A stretch of 64,000 nucleotides of DNA, taken from contig NZ_CP126260.1 of the NCBI RefSeq assembly GCF_003234365.2, positions 3,534,001 to 3,598,000 of the forward strand, in the 5' to 3' direction. Of the stretch, positions 35,078 to 44,025 are shown in pieces (position 1 is the stretch's first letter; every line of letters starts with the position of its first letter). The DNA comes from Curtobacterium sp. MCJR17_020. Its GTDB lineage: Bacteria; Actinomycetota; Actinomycetes; Actinomycetales; Microbacteriaceae. The position numbers were made by a program, and so were the translations under genes. The notes below the pieces were generated by a model, which saw only the letters and a list, made by a program, of their open reading frames with translations, was not told the origin of the DNA and ran no database searches.

Positions 35078-37513
35078 CTACCGCCCGATCGGGTTCGCCA
35101 TCGCCCCCGCCCGGATGAGCGACGACGACTGGTCTGCCAGGTCGACCATCGACAGCGTGTTCCGCAGCTGCAGCCGGTTCAGGCAGGAGTGCTCGAACGT
35201 CGGCACCCGCAGGTCCAGCGGCCGCCGGCGGTCCGGGTGCGCGGCGGCGTGCGCGTCGATGCACTCCCCCACGACCTGCCAGAACCGGCCCTCCGGCAGC
35301 ACCCCGTCGTCGTCGAGGATGGCGCCGACGAACCGCAGCACCCCGTCGAACACGTCGGTGAACACTGCGAGCGCGGCTTCGTCGTCGGACACCGGGTGCA
35401 CGATCCGGTCGATGTCGGCGGGCACGGGACGATCGTCGTGCCGCCCGAGCACCGCTGCTTCTTCCCCGATGTCCTTCATGACGGCACGGACAACGGCATC
35501 GTCGCGGAGGACGAGCACGAGGTTCTCGCCGTGCGGCATGAACACCAGGTCGTGCACGGTCAGGCAGTGCACGACGGGCAACAGGTACGCGTCGAGCCAG
35601 CGCCGCACCCACTCGTCGGCAGGCAGCCCCGACGCCTCGATCAGCGCTGAGACGACGGCGTTGCCCGAGGCGTCCCGGTGCAGCAGCGCCGCCATCGTCA
35701 GCAGTCGCTCGCCGTCCGTCACCCGCGGCAGCGGGCTCTCCCGCCACAGGGCCGCGAGCATCTTGCGCTGCGGCGACGACACGTCCACCCGGTGGTACGC
35801 GTCGCCGGTGTAGCCGATGGCGGCGTGCTCGCGGAGCACCGAGAACCCGACCGACGCGAGTGTCGGGTCGGCAGCAACCACCCCGGCCACCCAGTCGTTC
35901 ACGGCCGGGGTGTTCCGCATGTACGCGGGCGACATCCCCCGCAGGAACCCCATGTTCTGCACGGCGAGCGCCGTCTTCACGTACGAGCGCGTCGGGTCCG
36001 AGCGGTCGAACGCGGTACGGATCGACTGCTGGGGCTGGTACTCGTCCGGCCCCTCGCCGAGGTCGACGAGGTCCTGCCGGCCCAGGTCGGGTGCGAACGT
36101 CACGGCGATCCGGTGCTGCCACTGCCAGGGGTGCACGGGGATCCACACGTAGTCGTCGGGGTCGAGGCCGCGGGACACGAGCACGGCCCGGAACCCAACG
36201 ATGGTCTGCGGGTCGAGCTCCGCCGACCAGTGGTCGCGCTCGGTCCGGTCCGCGGCGAGCGCCAGGTGGGTGTGCTGGCGTCGGGCGGCGAGCCATCGGT
36301 AGCGGAAGCGGCCGCCGACCTCCGGCGCGAAGGCCCGGTACTCGTCGAGCCCGAACCCGATCCGCCCGTTCGCGGCGACGAACGCCGGGTGTCCTTCGGT
36401 CATCGCCGCCTCGACGTCCTGGAACGAGGCGACGGCAGCCTCGACGGAATCGCCCGCCCGCCCACGCGCGAGCTGCGCAGCGGACGGGCCGCCGCGCCGG
36501 TGCTTCGCCGCGGCGCTGGCGAGCGTGGAGGCGATCTCCTCCAGGTACGTGCCGAGCAGCTCGTCGGGGATCCCGAGCACCTCGTGCAGTTCGAGCACGA
36601 GGTCCTGCGCACTGAGCGACGCCGGCATCCCAGAGCGAGTGCGCGTCAGCGACGCTTCGTCGATCGACCAGTGTTCGAGCACGTGCTGCCGTGCGCGGAA
36701 CCGGTAGGTCGAGTCCCCCGCGTCGAGCCGCCACCCGTCCCCGTCCGGCACGGGTTCGATCAGCCGCTCGTGGGTGAACTCGGCGATGGCCTTCGCCACC
36801 AGGTGCCGTTCGGCGGGTTCCAGGTGCTCGGGTCGCAGGTGCGAGGCCGGCCCGTCGTCGTCGGGCACGCCGATCCGGTCGGTGTCGAGCACCGACAACA
36901 GTGCCCGCTTGCCGTCGACGTCGACCTGGCGCAGCGCGCGGAAGCCCACCTCCGCGTTCTTCGCCTGCACCGCGGTGTTCCGGACGTCCGGCTCGACGAC
37001 GACCCGGCATGCGCCGAGGACGTCGCGGCAGTGCTCGACGACGGCGCGCATCACGGCGCTCGTCAGTCCGTGCACGCGGCCGCCGGCCGGCACCGGTGCG
37101 ACGAGCAGGTGCATGCCGACGTCGCCCGGCTCCGCCGCCCACACGTCGGTGAGCAGGACGGCGGCGGGATCGTAGGTCTCGACCAGGAAGCACGGCTCCC
37201 CGTCGCGTCGGCCGAGCCACGCGGCCTGCGCCGGGTCGGCCTGCACGTCGGTCAGGTAGTCGCGCACGCCCGCCACGTCGAGGTGCCCCATCTCCCACCA
37301 CGACGACGCCGGGTGGGTGAGCCACGACCAGACGACGGCGGCGTCGCGGTCCGGGTCCACGGGTTCGACGGTCAGGAGGCCCGGAGCGACTCCGGCAGAC
37401 ACCGGCACCTCGGGCGCACCGGCCAGTACAGTGCCCGTCACGTCGGTGCCCGTCACGTCGGTGCCCGTCACGTCGGTGCCCGTCACGTCGGTACCCGTCA
37501 CGTGCGCGCTCAT
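35078..37513 (-). CDS. GNAT acyltransferase-IucA/IucC siderophore synthetase fusion
   Basis: An 811-residue protein. After a repetitive N-terminus, residues about 50-200 form a GNAT domain of the siderophore acyltransferase type (HPASSWWEMGHLDV, PDVRNTAVQAKNAEVGFRAL). Residues about 230-790 are an IucA/IucC NIS synthetase (EGHPAFVAANGRIGFGLDEY, PVHPWQWQH with the ATP-site His residues, PTRSYVKTALAVQNMG, FMPHGENLVLVLRD). Together these would acylate the N-hydroxylated diamine and condense the units into a desferrioxamine-type hydroxamate. In Streptomyces DesC and DesD are separate. Here the two activities are fused. ATG 37513 overlaps the hydroxylase stop. Confidence 0.93.
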   Translation of the reverse strand: MSAHVTGTDVTGTDVTGTDVTGTDVTGTVLAGAPEVPVSAGVAPGLLTVEPVDPDRDAAVVWSWLTHPASSWWEMGHLDVAGVRDYLTDVQADPAQAAWLGRRDGEPCFLVETYDPAAVLLTDVWAAEPGDVGMHLLVAPVPAGGRVHGLTSAVMRAVVEHCRDVLGACRVVVEPDVRNTAVQAKNAEVGFRALRQVDVDGKRALLSVLDTDRIGVPDDDGPASHLRPEHLEPAERHLVAKAIAEFTHERLIEPVPDGDGWRLDAGDSTYRFRARQHVLEHWSIDEASLTRTRSGMPASLSAQDLVLELHEVLGIPDELLGTYLEEIASTLASAAAKHRRGGPSAAQLARGRAGDSVEAAVASFQDVEAAMTEGHPAFVAANGRIGFGLDEYRAFAPEVGGRFRYRWLAARRQHTHLALAADRTERDHWSAELDPQTIVGFRAVLVSRGLDPDDYVWIPVHPWQWQHRIAVTFAPDLGRQDLVDLGEGPDEYQPQQSIRTAFDRSDPTRSYVKTALAVQNMGFLRGMSPAYMRNTPAVNDWVAGVVAADPTLASVGFSVLREHAAIGYTGDAYHRVDVSSPQRKMLAALWRESPLPRVTDGERLLTMAALLHRDASGNAVVSALIEASGLPADEWVRRWLDAYLLPVVHCLTVHDLVFMPHGENLVLVLRDDAVVRAVMKDIGEEAAVLGRHDDRPVPADIDRIVHPVSDDEAALAVFTDVFDGVLRFVGAILDDDGVLPEGRFWQVVGECIDAHAAAHPDRRRPLDLRVPTFEHSCLNRLQLRNTLSMVDLADQSSSLIRAGAMANPIGR
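37431..37505. repeat. Five 15-bp tandem repeats at the synthetase N-terminus
   Basis: Five units of GTGCCCGTCACGTCG, the last with two changes, encode (TGTDV)n at residues about 4-28 of the siderophore synthetase. The copy number could vary without breaking the frame. Confidence 0.9.
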
Positions 37514-38886
37514 GCGGGCACCTCCGTGCGCTCGGTCGCCTGCCGGGCCGGCGCGCGGTGCGCACCGGCGGGAGCGGCGGTGGACTGGTCCGTGGCGGGC
37601 AGGCCGAACTCCTGGAAGGCGATCCGGGCCTCCAGGCCGTAGACGGGGCGACCCGTGACGGACCGGATGATCGATGCGTTCCGCCACGCACCCATGCCGA
37701 GGTCGGGCGCGGTCAGGCCGTGCGTGTGCTCCTCGGCGTTCTGCACCCAGATGCGGCCGCCGAGGGTGTCGACGTGGTGGTCGCGCGCGACGGCCAGTCG
37801 ACCACGGGAGTCACGGGCGACGAGGTGCTCGACGGGGTCGAGGAACCGCGGGACCCGCGGGGTGTAGCCGGTCGCCAGGACCAGCCGCTCGACCTCGTGC
37901 TCGTAGGACTCGCCGAGCTGCTCGTGGCGGAGCGTCAGCCGGTACGTCCCCCGGTCGGCGAGCCACTCGGCGTCGACGACACTGGTCTCAGTGCGCAGGG
38001 TCGTCGGGATCGGCCCTCGAGCGCTGATGCGGTACAGCTGGTCGTAGAGCTCGTCGACGAGGTCCGCGCTGATGCCCTTGTAGAGCCCGCGCTGTTCACG
38101 ACCGAGTCGATCGCGAGCGTCCTCGGGCAGGCCGTGGAAGTGGTCCGTGTACTCCGGACTCGTCATCTCGAGCGTGAGCTTCGTGTCCTCCATCGGGAAG
38201 AACCGCGGCGACCGGGTGATCCAGTCGAGTCGGTAGCCGTCCTGGCGCAGGTCCTCGAGCAGCTCACGGTAGACCTCGGCAGCGGACTGCCCGCTGCCGA
38301 TCACCGCGATCGAGGCGGCACCGCGGAGCGCGTCGCGGTTCGGCAGGAACTCGGCGGAGTGGATCGCCGGCCCGGCGATCCCGCGCAGCGGGTCGGGGAC
38401 CGACGGCTCCGTGCCGATGCCGACCACGACGTGGCGTGCGCGGTACGTCTCGGGACCCTGATCGGTCTCGGCGTGCACCGTGAACACGTCCGTCGCCGGG
38501 TCGTGCTCGACCGCCGTGACGGACCGGCCCCACCGGAGCGTGTCGAGCCGGTCGGCAGCCCACCGGCAGTAGGCGTCGTACTCGCTGCGCAGGGGGTGGA
38601 AGTCCTCGCGGATGTAGAACGGGTACAGGCGGCCGGTCTCCTTGAGCCAGGCGAGGAACGAGAACGGCGACGTCGGGTCGGCCATCGTCACCAGGTCCGC
38701 CATGAAGGGCACCTGGATCGTGGCGTCGTCGAGCATCATGCCGTGGTGCCAGGCGAAGCCGTCGGCGGCGTCGAGGAACACCGCGTCGAGGTCGTCGAGC
38801 GGGTCCGTGAGGCAGGCGAGGCCGAGGTTGAACGGGCCGATGCCGATGCCGATCAGGTCGTGGACGGGCTGCCCAACGTGGCTCAT
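37510..38886 (-). CDS. L-lysine/diamine N-monooxygenase (DesB/RhbE/IucD family)
   Basis: A 458-residue flavin N-hydroxylase. FAD motif GIGIGPFNLGLACL; substrate/NADPH domain VIGSGQSAAEVYRELL; and the C-terminal ATGYTPRVPRF. It hydroxylates the primary amine of cadaverine or lysine using NADPH and O2, making the hydroxamate precursor. ATG 38886 overlaps the decarboxylase stop (4 nt), and its own stop overlaps the synthetase start, so the three proteins are coupled. Decarboxylase coupling favours cadaverine as substrate. Confidence 0.94.
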   Translation of the reverse strand: MSHVGQPVHDLIGIGIGPFNLGLACLTDPLDDLDAVFLDAADGFAWHHGMMLDDATIQVPFMADLVTMADPTSPFSFLAWLKETGRLYPFYIREDFHPLRSEYDAYCRWAADRLDTLRWGRSVTAVEHDPATDVFTVHAETDQGPETYRARHVVVGIGTEPSVPDPLRGIAGPAIHSAEFLPNRDALRGAASIAVIGSGQSAAEVYRELLEDLRQDGYRLDWITRSPRFFPMEDTKLTLEMTSPEYTDHFHGLPEDARDRLGREQRGLYKGISADLVDELYDQLYRISARGPIPTTLRTETSVVDAEWLADRGTYRLTLRHEQLGESYEHEVERLVLATGYTPRVPRFLDPVEHLVARDSRGRLAVARDHHVDTLGGRIWVQNAEEHTHGLTAPDLGMGAWRNASIIRSVTGRPVYGLEARIAFQEFGLPATDQSTAAPAGAHRAPARQATERTEVPA

Positions 38887-40304
38887 CGGATCGCTCCTTC
38901 CGGGGCGGTGGTGGTCGCGCGGACGCGTGCCGCCGTCGCAGCGACGTGGTCGAGCGAGGCGCGCATCTGCGCCGGGGTGGTCTCGGGGTTGAGCAGCGTC
39001 AGCTTGTTGCAGGGTCGGCCGTCGATCACGGTCTTCGCGATGAGGACCCGGCCCTCGGCGAGCAGGGCCGCACGGATCGGGGCGACGAGCGCGTCGGCCT
39101 GCTCGTCGGTCACCCCGGCCGGCTGCCAGCGGAAGAGCACGGTGCTGAGCTGCGTCGGGGCGACGAGCACCAGGTCGGGGTGCTCCTCGACGATCCGGTG
39201 GGTGGCGGCGGCGAGGTCGATGACGGCGTCGAACGCGGTGCCGATCGCGTCGGCCCCGGTCGCGCGCAGCGTCGCCCAGAGCTTCAGGGCGTCGAAGCGG
39301 CGGGTGGTCTGCAGCGACTTGTCGACCTGGTTCGGTTCGGCGGCGTCCTCGGGGTTGAGGTAGTCGGCGTACCAGGCAGTCCGGCGCAGGTCGGCCGGGT
39401 CACGGACGAGCAGTGCACTCGAGGACACCGGCTGGAAGAAGGACTTGTGCAGATCGGTCGTCACGCTGCGCGCCCGCTCGATGCCGGCGAGCAGGTGCCG
39501 ACGCGTCGGGGAGACGAGCAGTCCGCAGCCGTACGCGGCGTCGACGTGAAGCCAGACGCCCTCCAGATCACAGACGTCGGCGATCGGCTCGATCGGGTCG
39601 ATGACCCCGCGGTCGGTGGTGCCGGCGGTCGCGACGACCGCGATCGGGGTCCCGCCCGCTGCCCGGGTCGCGGCGATCGCCTCCGCGAGGGCTGCCGGCC
39701 GCATCCGACCGGCGTCGTCCGTGGCGACGTCGACCACGGCCTCGAGACCGAGGAGTCGTGCCGACTTCGCGATGCTGAAGTGGGTCTCCGCCGTCGTGAA
39801 CACGGTTCCGGCCACGCCGACCGCTTCGCGCGCCAGCAGCAGCGCCTGCAGGTTGGACTGCGAACCGCCCGAGGTGAACACCCCGTCGCCGGCAGTGAAC
39901 CCGGCACGACGGGCCAGCCAGTCGATCACATGGCGTTCGATGTCCGTGCCGATGCGGGACTGGTCCCAGGTGTCGACCGACGGGTTCACCGCGGCGAGGA
40001 CGGACTCGGCGGCGACCGCGGGCAGTGCGACCGGGCAGTTGAGGTGCGCGAGGTAGCCGGGGTCGTGGAACCACACGGCCTCGCGGACGAACAGGTCGTC
40101 GAGTTCGGCGAGCGCCTGTTCCGTCCCGACGGGAGCGGCGTCCAGGTCGACCGCGCGTACCCGGTCGTGCAGCGCACCAGGGGCGGTCGCGGTCGTCGGG
40201 CGGTCCACGGTGGCGAGTCGGTCGGCGAGCTGGTCGACCGTCGACCCGACGGTCGACCGGTAGCGCTCGGCGTTGGCAGTGGTCAGCAGTTCGATGGGTG
40301 TCAC
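38883..40304 (-). CDS. PLP-dependent lysine decarboxylase (DesA-like, group II)
   Basis: A 473-residue group II decarboxylase. PLP-site blocks are DGVFTSGGSQSNLQALLLAR, ETHFSIAKSARLLG, WLHVDAAYGCGLLVSPTRRH and the Schiff-base lysine in TTDLHKSFFQP. In hydroxamate siderophore operons this enzyme makes cadaverine from lysine; diaminobutyrate-type substrates cannot be excluded. GTG 40304 was chosen because the iron box and a -10 TAGCCT lie immediately upstream. It is the first gene of the operon. Confidence 0.93.
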   Translation of the reverse strand: MTPIELLTTANAERYRSTVGSTVDQLADRLATVDRPTTATAPGALHDRVRAVDLDAAPVGTEQALAELDDLFVREAVWFHDPGYLAHLNCPVALPAVAAESVLAAVNPSVDTWDQSRIGTDIERHVIDWLARRAGFTAGDGVFTSGGSQSNLQALLLAREAVGVAGTVFTTAETHFSIAKSARLLGLEAVVDVATDDAGRMRPAALAEAIAATRAAGGTPIAVVATAGTTDRGVIDPIEPIADVCDLEGVWLHVDAAYGCGLLVSPTRRHLLAGIERARSVTTDLHKSFFQPVSSSALLVRDPADLRRTAWYADYLNPEDAAEPNQVDKSLQTTRRFDALKLWATLRATGADAIGTAFDAVIDLAAATHRIVEEHPDLVLVAPTQLSTVLFRWQPAGVTDEQADALVAPIRAALLAEGRVLIAKTVIDGRPCNKLTLLNPETTPAQMRASLDHVAATAARVRATTTAPEGAIR

Positions 40305-40305
40305 G

Positions 40306-40324
40306 TTAGGTAAGGCTAACCTCA
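40306..40324 (-). promoter_or_regulatory. DtxR/IdeR-type iron box overlapping the siderophore promoter
   Basis: TTAGGTAAGGCTAACCTCA closely matches the actinobacterial iron box TTAGGTTAGGCTAACCTAA and lies one base before the GTG start. It also contains TAGCCT on the minus strand 8 nt from the start, so the operator and the -10 box coincide. Iron-loaded DtxR-family repressor should shut the operon when iron is plentiful. Confidence 0.85.
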
Positions 40325-40405
40325 CCTGCTTTTTGGTGTCACCCGAACAGGGGTGGACTCCCAGGTCTCGGGCGTGGCGCAACGCTCCAATGCCCACGAC
40401 GACCG

Positions 40406-40431
40406 CACCCCGCCGGGGAACCGGCGGGGTG
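40406..40431 (-). terminator. GC-rich hairpin, upstream of the decarboxylase promoter and before the pcrA end
   Basis: CACCCCGCCGG-GGAA-CCGGCGGGGTG has 11-bp perfect arms and a tetraloop. It lies 24 nt downstream of the minus-strand pcrA stop, so it is the likely pcrA terminator. Confidence 0.75.
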
Positions 40432-40454
40432 TACGGACGTTCAGCCGGCTCGGG

Positions 40455-42896
40455 CTAGAGCTTCTCGATCGGCGCGATCTTGATGAGCAGCTTCTTGCGG
40501 CCCGCGGAGTCGAACGCGATCTCGGCGATGCGCTTCGCGCCCTGGCCGGTCACCGCCGAGACGGTGCCCTCGCCGAAGTCGACGTGCTTGATCCGGTCGC
40601 CGGCGACGAGTTCCATGTCGCCGTTGTCGCGGACCTGGCCGGATACCCGGTTCGCCCACTCGGTCTTCGGGCGGGTCTTCGACGCAGCGGCCGCGCGGTC
40701 GTACGAGCCACCGCCCCAGCCACCGCCTCCGCGGTAGCCACCACCACCCCCGCCGATGCCGCCCTCGCGCTTCGCGTTGAGCGCACGGGGCTGCGTGCCA
40801 CCACGGCTGTTCGCCATGCCCGGCGACTGCTTCCACTCGATGAGCCCCTCGGGGATCTCCTGCAGGAAGCGCGACGGCATGGCGACGTTGACGTCACCGA
40901 ACTGGGCGCGGGTCATCGCCAGCGACAGGAACAGGACCTTCTTCGCGCGGGTGATGCCGACGTAGAACAACCGGCGTTCCTCCGAGGGACCACCCGGCTC
41001 GTTCGCGGACATCCGGTGCGGCAGCAGGTCTTCCTCGACCCCGGTCAGGAACACGGCCTCGTACTCCAGCCCCTTGGCCGTGTGCAGTGTCATGAGCGAC
41101 ACGGTGCCGGACGAGTCGTCGAGCTCGTCCGCCGCCGCGACCAACGAGACCTCGGTCAGGAAGTCCGTCAGGGTGCCCTCGGGGTTGTTCTTCTGGAACT
41201 CGCGCGTCACCGCCACGAGCTCGTCGATGTTGTCGGCTCGGGCAGCGTCCTGCGCGTCGGGCGACTTCCGCAGGTTCTCGAGCAGGTGGGAGCCGTCGAG
41301 CAGCTGGGTCAAGGTGTCGACGACCGGCTGCGTCGGGGCCTTCTCGGACACGGAGTCCAGCAGCGCCGCGAACTCGGTGATGGCGTTCCGCACCTTCGGC
41401 CCGAAGCCGAGCTCGCCCGCGTGCCGCAGGGCGTCGCGCATCGTGGTCTCGTGCTCGTCGGCGTAGCGCTGCAGGGTCGTCTCGGTGACGGAGCCGATGC
41501 CGCGCTTCGGCACGTTGAGCACACGACGGAGCGCCATCGGGTCGGCGGGGTTCGCCACGGTGATCAGGTACGCCATGGCGTCCTTGATCTCGGCGCGCTC
41601 GTAGAACTTCGTGCCGCCGAGCACCCGGTACGGGATCGCGGCGCGGATGAAGATCTCCTCGAGCGCACGGGTCTGCGAGTTCGTCCGGTAGAACACCGCC
41701 ATGTCGCGGTAGTCCATGCCGTCCTCGCGCAGGCGCTGGATCTCGTCGGCGACGAACTGGGCCTCGTCGTGGCCGGTGTACCCGGTGAAGCCGACGATCT
41801 TCTCGCCCGCGCCGACGTCGGTGAACAGGTTCTTCGCCTGACGGTCGAAGTTGTTCGCGATGACAGCGTTCGCGGCGTCGAGGATGGTCTGCGTCGAGCG
41901 GTAGTTCTGCTCGAGCAGGATCACCTTGGAGTTCGGGAAGTCGCGCTCGAACTCGACGATGTTGCGGATGTCGGCCCCGCGGAACGCGTAGATCGACTGG
42001 TCCGAGTCGCCGACGACGGTCAGCGACGCTCCGGCGATCGACCCGTCGCGCTCGCGCATGCGGGCGACGTGCTGACCGGAGTCCTCGAGCTTGTCGACCT
42101 GCTCGACCGGCACCGGACGGGTGAGCTCGCGGATCAGGGAGTACTGCGCGTGGTTGGTGTCCTGGTACTCGTCGACCAGGATGAAGCGGAAGCGCCGCTG
42201 GTAGAGCGCGGCGACCTCGGGGAACGCCCGGAACAGGAAGACGGTCTGGCCGATGAGGTCGTCGAAGTCGAAGGCGTTCGCCCGGCGCAGGTCGTTCGTG
42301 TACCGACGGAAGACCTCGGTGAACATGACTTCCTGCGGGTCGTTCACGTTGATGTTGCGCGCGTACGAGTCGATGTCCTGCAGCTCGTTCTTGAGCTTCG
42401 AGATCTTCGACGCCGCGGCGCCCACCGTGAGTCCGAGCGTGTCCGCCTCGAGGTCCTTGATGATCCGCTTCAGCAGGGCCTTGGAGTCGGCGGAGTCGTA
42501 GATCGTGAACGACTGCGCGAACCCGAACCGCTCGGCCTCGCGCCGGAGGATGCGCACGCACGCCGAGTGGAACGTCGAGATCCACATGCCGTCGGACTCG
42601 CCACCCACCAGGGCCCGGACGCGCTCACGCATCTCGGCCGCGGCCTTGTTCGTGAAGGTGATCGCGAGGATCTGCGACGGCCAGGCTTCACGGTTGGCGA
42701 GCAGCAACGCGATGCGGCGCGTGAGGACGCTCGTCTTGCCGGATCCGGCACCGGCCACGATCAGCAGGGACTCGCCGCGGTACTCGACGGCTTCCTTCTG
42801 CTGGGGGTTCAGACCCGCGGTGAACGGGTCTTCGTACGCACGGGCACCGGCGCCCGGCTCGGGCGTCGATTCGAAGGGGTCGAGCACGATCGTCAT
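40455..42896 (-). CDS. pcrA: ATP-dependent DNA helicase PcrA/UvrD
   Basis: An 813-residue SF1 helicase with all motifs: Q-motif LNPQQKEAV, motif I AGAGSGKTSV, Ia TFTNKAAAEM, II LVDEYQDTNHAQY, III VVGDSDQSIYAFRGA, IV LEQNYRSTQTI, V MTLHTAKGLEYEAVFLTG and VI YVGITRAKK. It unwinds DNA 3'-5' in excision repair and clears replication forks. The C-terminus has a Gly-rich linker and a Tudor-like end (GDRIKHVDFGEGTVSAVTGQ) that binds RNA polymerase in other species. ATG 42896 has a -10 TAGACT nine nt upstream, a very short leader. Confidence 0.97.
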   Translation of the reverse strand: MTIVLDPFESTPEPGAGARAYEDPFTAGLNPQQKEAVEYRGESLLIVAGAGSGKTSVLTRRIALLLANREAWPSQILAITFTNKAAAEMRERVRALVGGESDGMWISTFHSACVRILRREAERFGFAQSFTIYDSADSKALLKRIIKDLEADTLGLTVGAAASKISKLKNELQDIDSYARNINVNDPQEVMFTEVFRRYTNDLRRANAFDFDDLIGQTVFLFRAFPEVAALYQRRFRFILVDEYQDTNHAQYSLIRELTRPVPVEQVDKLEDSGQHVARMRERDGSIAGASLTVVGDSDQSIYAFRGADIRNIVEFERDFPNSKVILLEQNYRSTQTILDAANAVIANNFDRQAKNLFTDVGAGEKIVGFTGYTGHDEAQFVADEIQRLREDGMDYRDMAVFYRTNSQTRALEEIFIRAAIPYRVLGGTKFYERAEIKDAMAYLITVANPADPMALRRVLNVPKRGIGSVTETTLQRYADEHETTMRDALRHAGELGFGPKVRNAITEFAALLDSVSEKAPTQPVVDTLTQLLDGSHLLENLRKSPDAQDAARADNIDELVAVTREFQKNNPEGTLTDFLTEVSLVAAADELDDSSGTVSLMTLHTAKGLEYEAVFLTGVEEDLLPHRMSANEPGGPSEERRLFYVGITRAKKVLFLSLAMTRAQFGDVNVAMPSRFLQEIPEGLIEWKQSPGMANSRGGTQPRALNAKREGGIGGGGGGYRGGGGWGGGSYDRAAAASKTRPKTEWANRVSGQVRDNGDMELVAGDRIKHVDFGEGTVSAVTGQGAKRIAEIAFDSAGRKKLLIKIAPIEKL

Positions 42897-42908
42897 GTTC
42901 GGGACAGT

Positions 42909-43919
42909 CTAAGCGGGACCCCCGACAGCCGACCGGGCGAGGACCGCCAGGTCGGTGTGGTCCGCGAACACCCCGTCGAGGCCGGTCCGGATCACCGAGG
43001 TGTACCAGCGCTCCCAGTCGCCGAAGGCCGCGACGTCCCCACCGCGGCGCAGCGGCCCGGGCAGGAACCGGTTCTCCGGTCGGAGCGTCCACGTGTACAC
43101 CGCGAGGCCCACGGCGTGCGCACGGTCGACGATCGCGCTCCGGACCGGCGTCGGGTCCTCGAGCGCGACGCTGTCCACCCCGGCCATCAGCGTGCCGAGG
43201 TCGACGCTGATGCCGTGGAACTCGGTCGCGAACGACGCGAGCGCGTCCTCGGAACGCTCCGCAGCGTAGGTGGGGGCGAGCGATCCGTGGGACGCGACCT
43301 CGTCGGCGGCACTGCCACGGGCCTCCTGGAGGTACACCAGCCGACCACCCGTGTGCCGCTCGCGCAGGTCGCGGAGCACGCCCTTCTCGAAGCTCTCGAC
43401 CGTGAGCCGCTCGTCACGGCGCCACCCGGCGTCACCGAGCGTGCGGTCGACGAGTTCGCCCATCGGGAAGCCCGCGCGGTCGAAGAACGCCGCGTGCTTG
43501 ACCTCGGCGACCAGCCCGACCGGACGAGGCGCGGCGTCGAGGATCGCGAGCAGGTCCTCGAGGCGCAGGATCGGCTCCTCGCCGTCGTGCTCGGCCGACC
43601 CGGGCCGCAGGGCGGGCAGACGTTCCCGGGTGCGGAGCGTCTGCAGCTCGGCCCAGGTGAAGTCCTCGGTGAACCAGCCGGACAGGCTCTGGCCGTCGAC
43701 GGCCTTCGTCGTGCGCAGGTGCCGGAACTCCGGGTGGTCCGCGACGTCGGTGGTGCCGGACACCTCGTTCTCGTGGCGGAGCACGAGCACGCCGTCCTTC
43801 GTGGGCACCAGGTCCGGCTCGATCGCGTCGGCACCGAGCTCGATGGCGAGTTCGTACGCGCTCCGCGAGTGCTCGGGGCGGTAGCCGGACGCACCGCGGT
43901 GGGCGATCACGAGGGTCAT
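42909..43919 (-). CDS. Glycerophosphodiester phosphodiesterase
   Basis: A 336-residue GDPD TIM barrel. Catalytic blocks are VIAHRGASGYRPEHSRSAY (His, Arg, Glu), IEPDLVPTKDGVLVLRHE (metal-binding EPD and second His) and VGLVAEVKH. It hydrolyses glycerophosphodiesters to glycerol-3-phosphate and an alcohol. No signal peptide is present, so it is cytoplasmic. TAGGGT lies 6 nt before ATG 43919. Its product could feed the glycerol-3-phosphate dehydrogenase at 51740. Confidence 0.93.
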   Translation of the reverse strand: MTLVIAHRGASGYRPEHSRSAYELAIELGADAIEPDLVPTKDGVLVLRHENEVSGTTDVADHPEFRHLRTTKAVDGQSLSGWFTEDFTWAELQTLRTRERLPALRPGSAEHDGEEPILRLEDLLAILDAAPRPVGLVAEVKHAAFFDRAGFPMGELVDRTLGDAGWRRDERLTVESFEKGVLRDLRERHTGGRLVYLQEARGSAADEVASHGSLAPTYAAERSEDALASFATEFHGISVDLGTLMAGVDSVALEDPTPVRSAIVDRAHAVGLAVYTWTLRPENRFLPGPLRRGGDVAAFGDWERWYTSVIRTGLDGVFADHTDLAVLARSAVGGPA

Positions 43920-43925
43920 GGCGCG

Positions 43926-43931
43926 ACCCTA
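43926..43931 (-). promoter_or_regulatory. -10 box TAGGGT, leaderless start of the GDPD gene
   Basis: TAGGGT, 6 nt, ATG 43919 on the minus strand. Confidence 0.6.
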
Positions 43932-44025
43932 CTGGGCCAGGGTGACGGCGGACCGTCCTGTGTCGCGGGACACACGCGCCCGGCCGGTGCCCGTGCATCT
44001 CAGCATCGGCGTTGACCATCACTGC

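Noticed and set aside
37431..37505. Five 15-bp repeats as a CRISPR-like or iteron array
   Set aside because: Units are contiguous without spacers and lie in frame inside a coding sequence.
34830..37691. Extension of the secreted-protein frame to 1133 codons
   Set aside because: The upstream part is antiparallel-frame noise across the siderophore synthetase. ATG 34829 has a signal peptide and ribosome site.
40353..44015. A 1220-codon plus-strand frame opposite pcrA and the GDPD gene
   Set aside because: Shadow of two well-conserved minus-strand enzymes.
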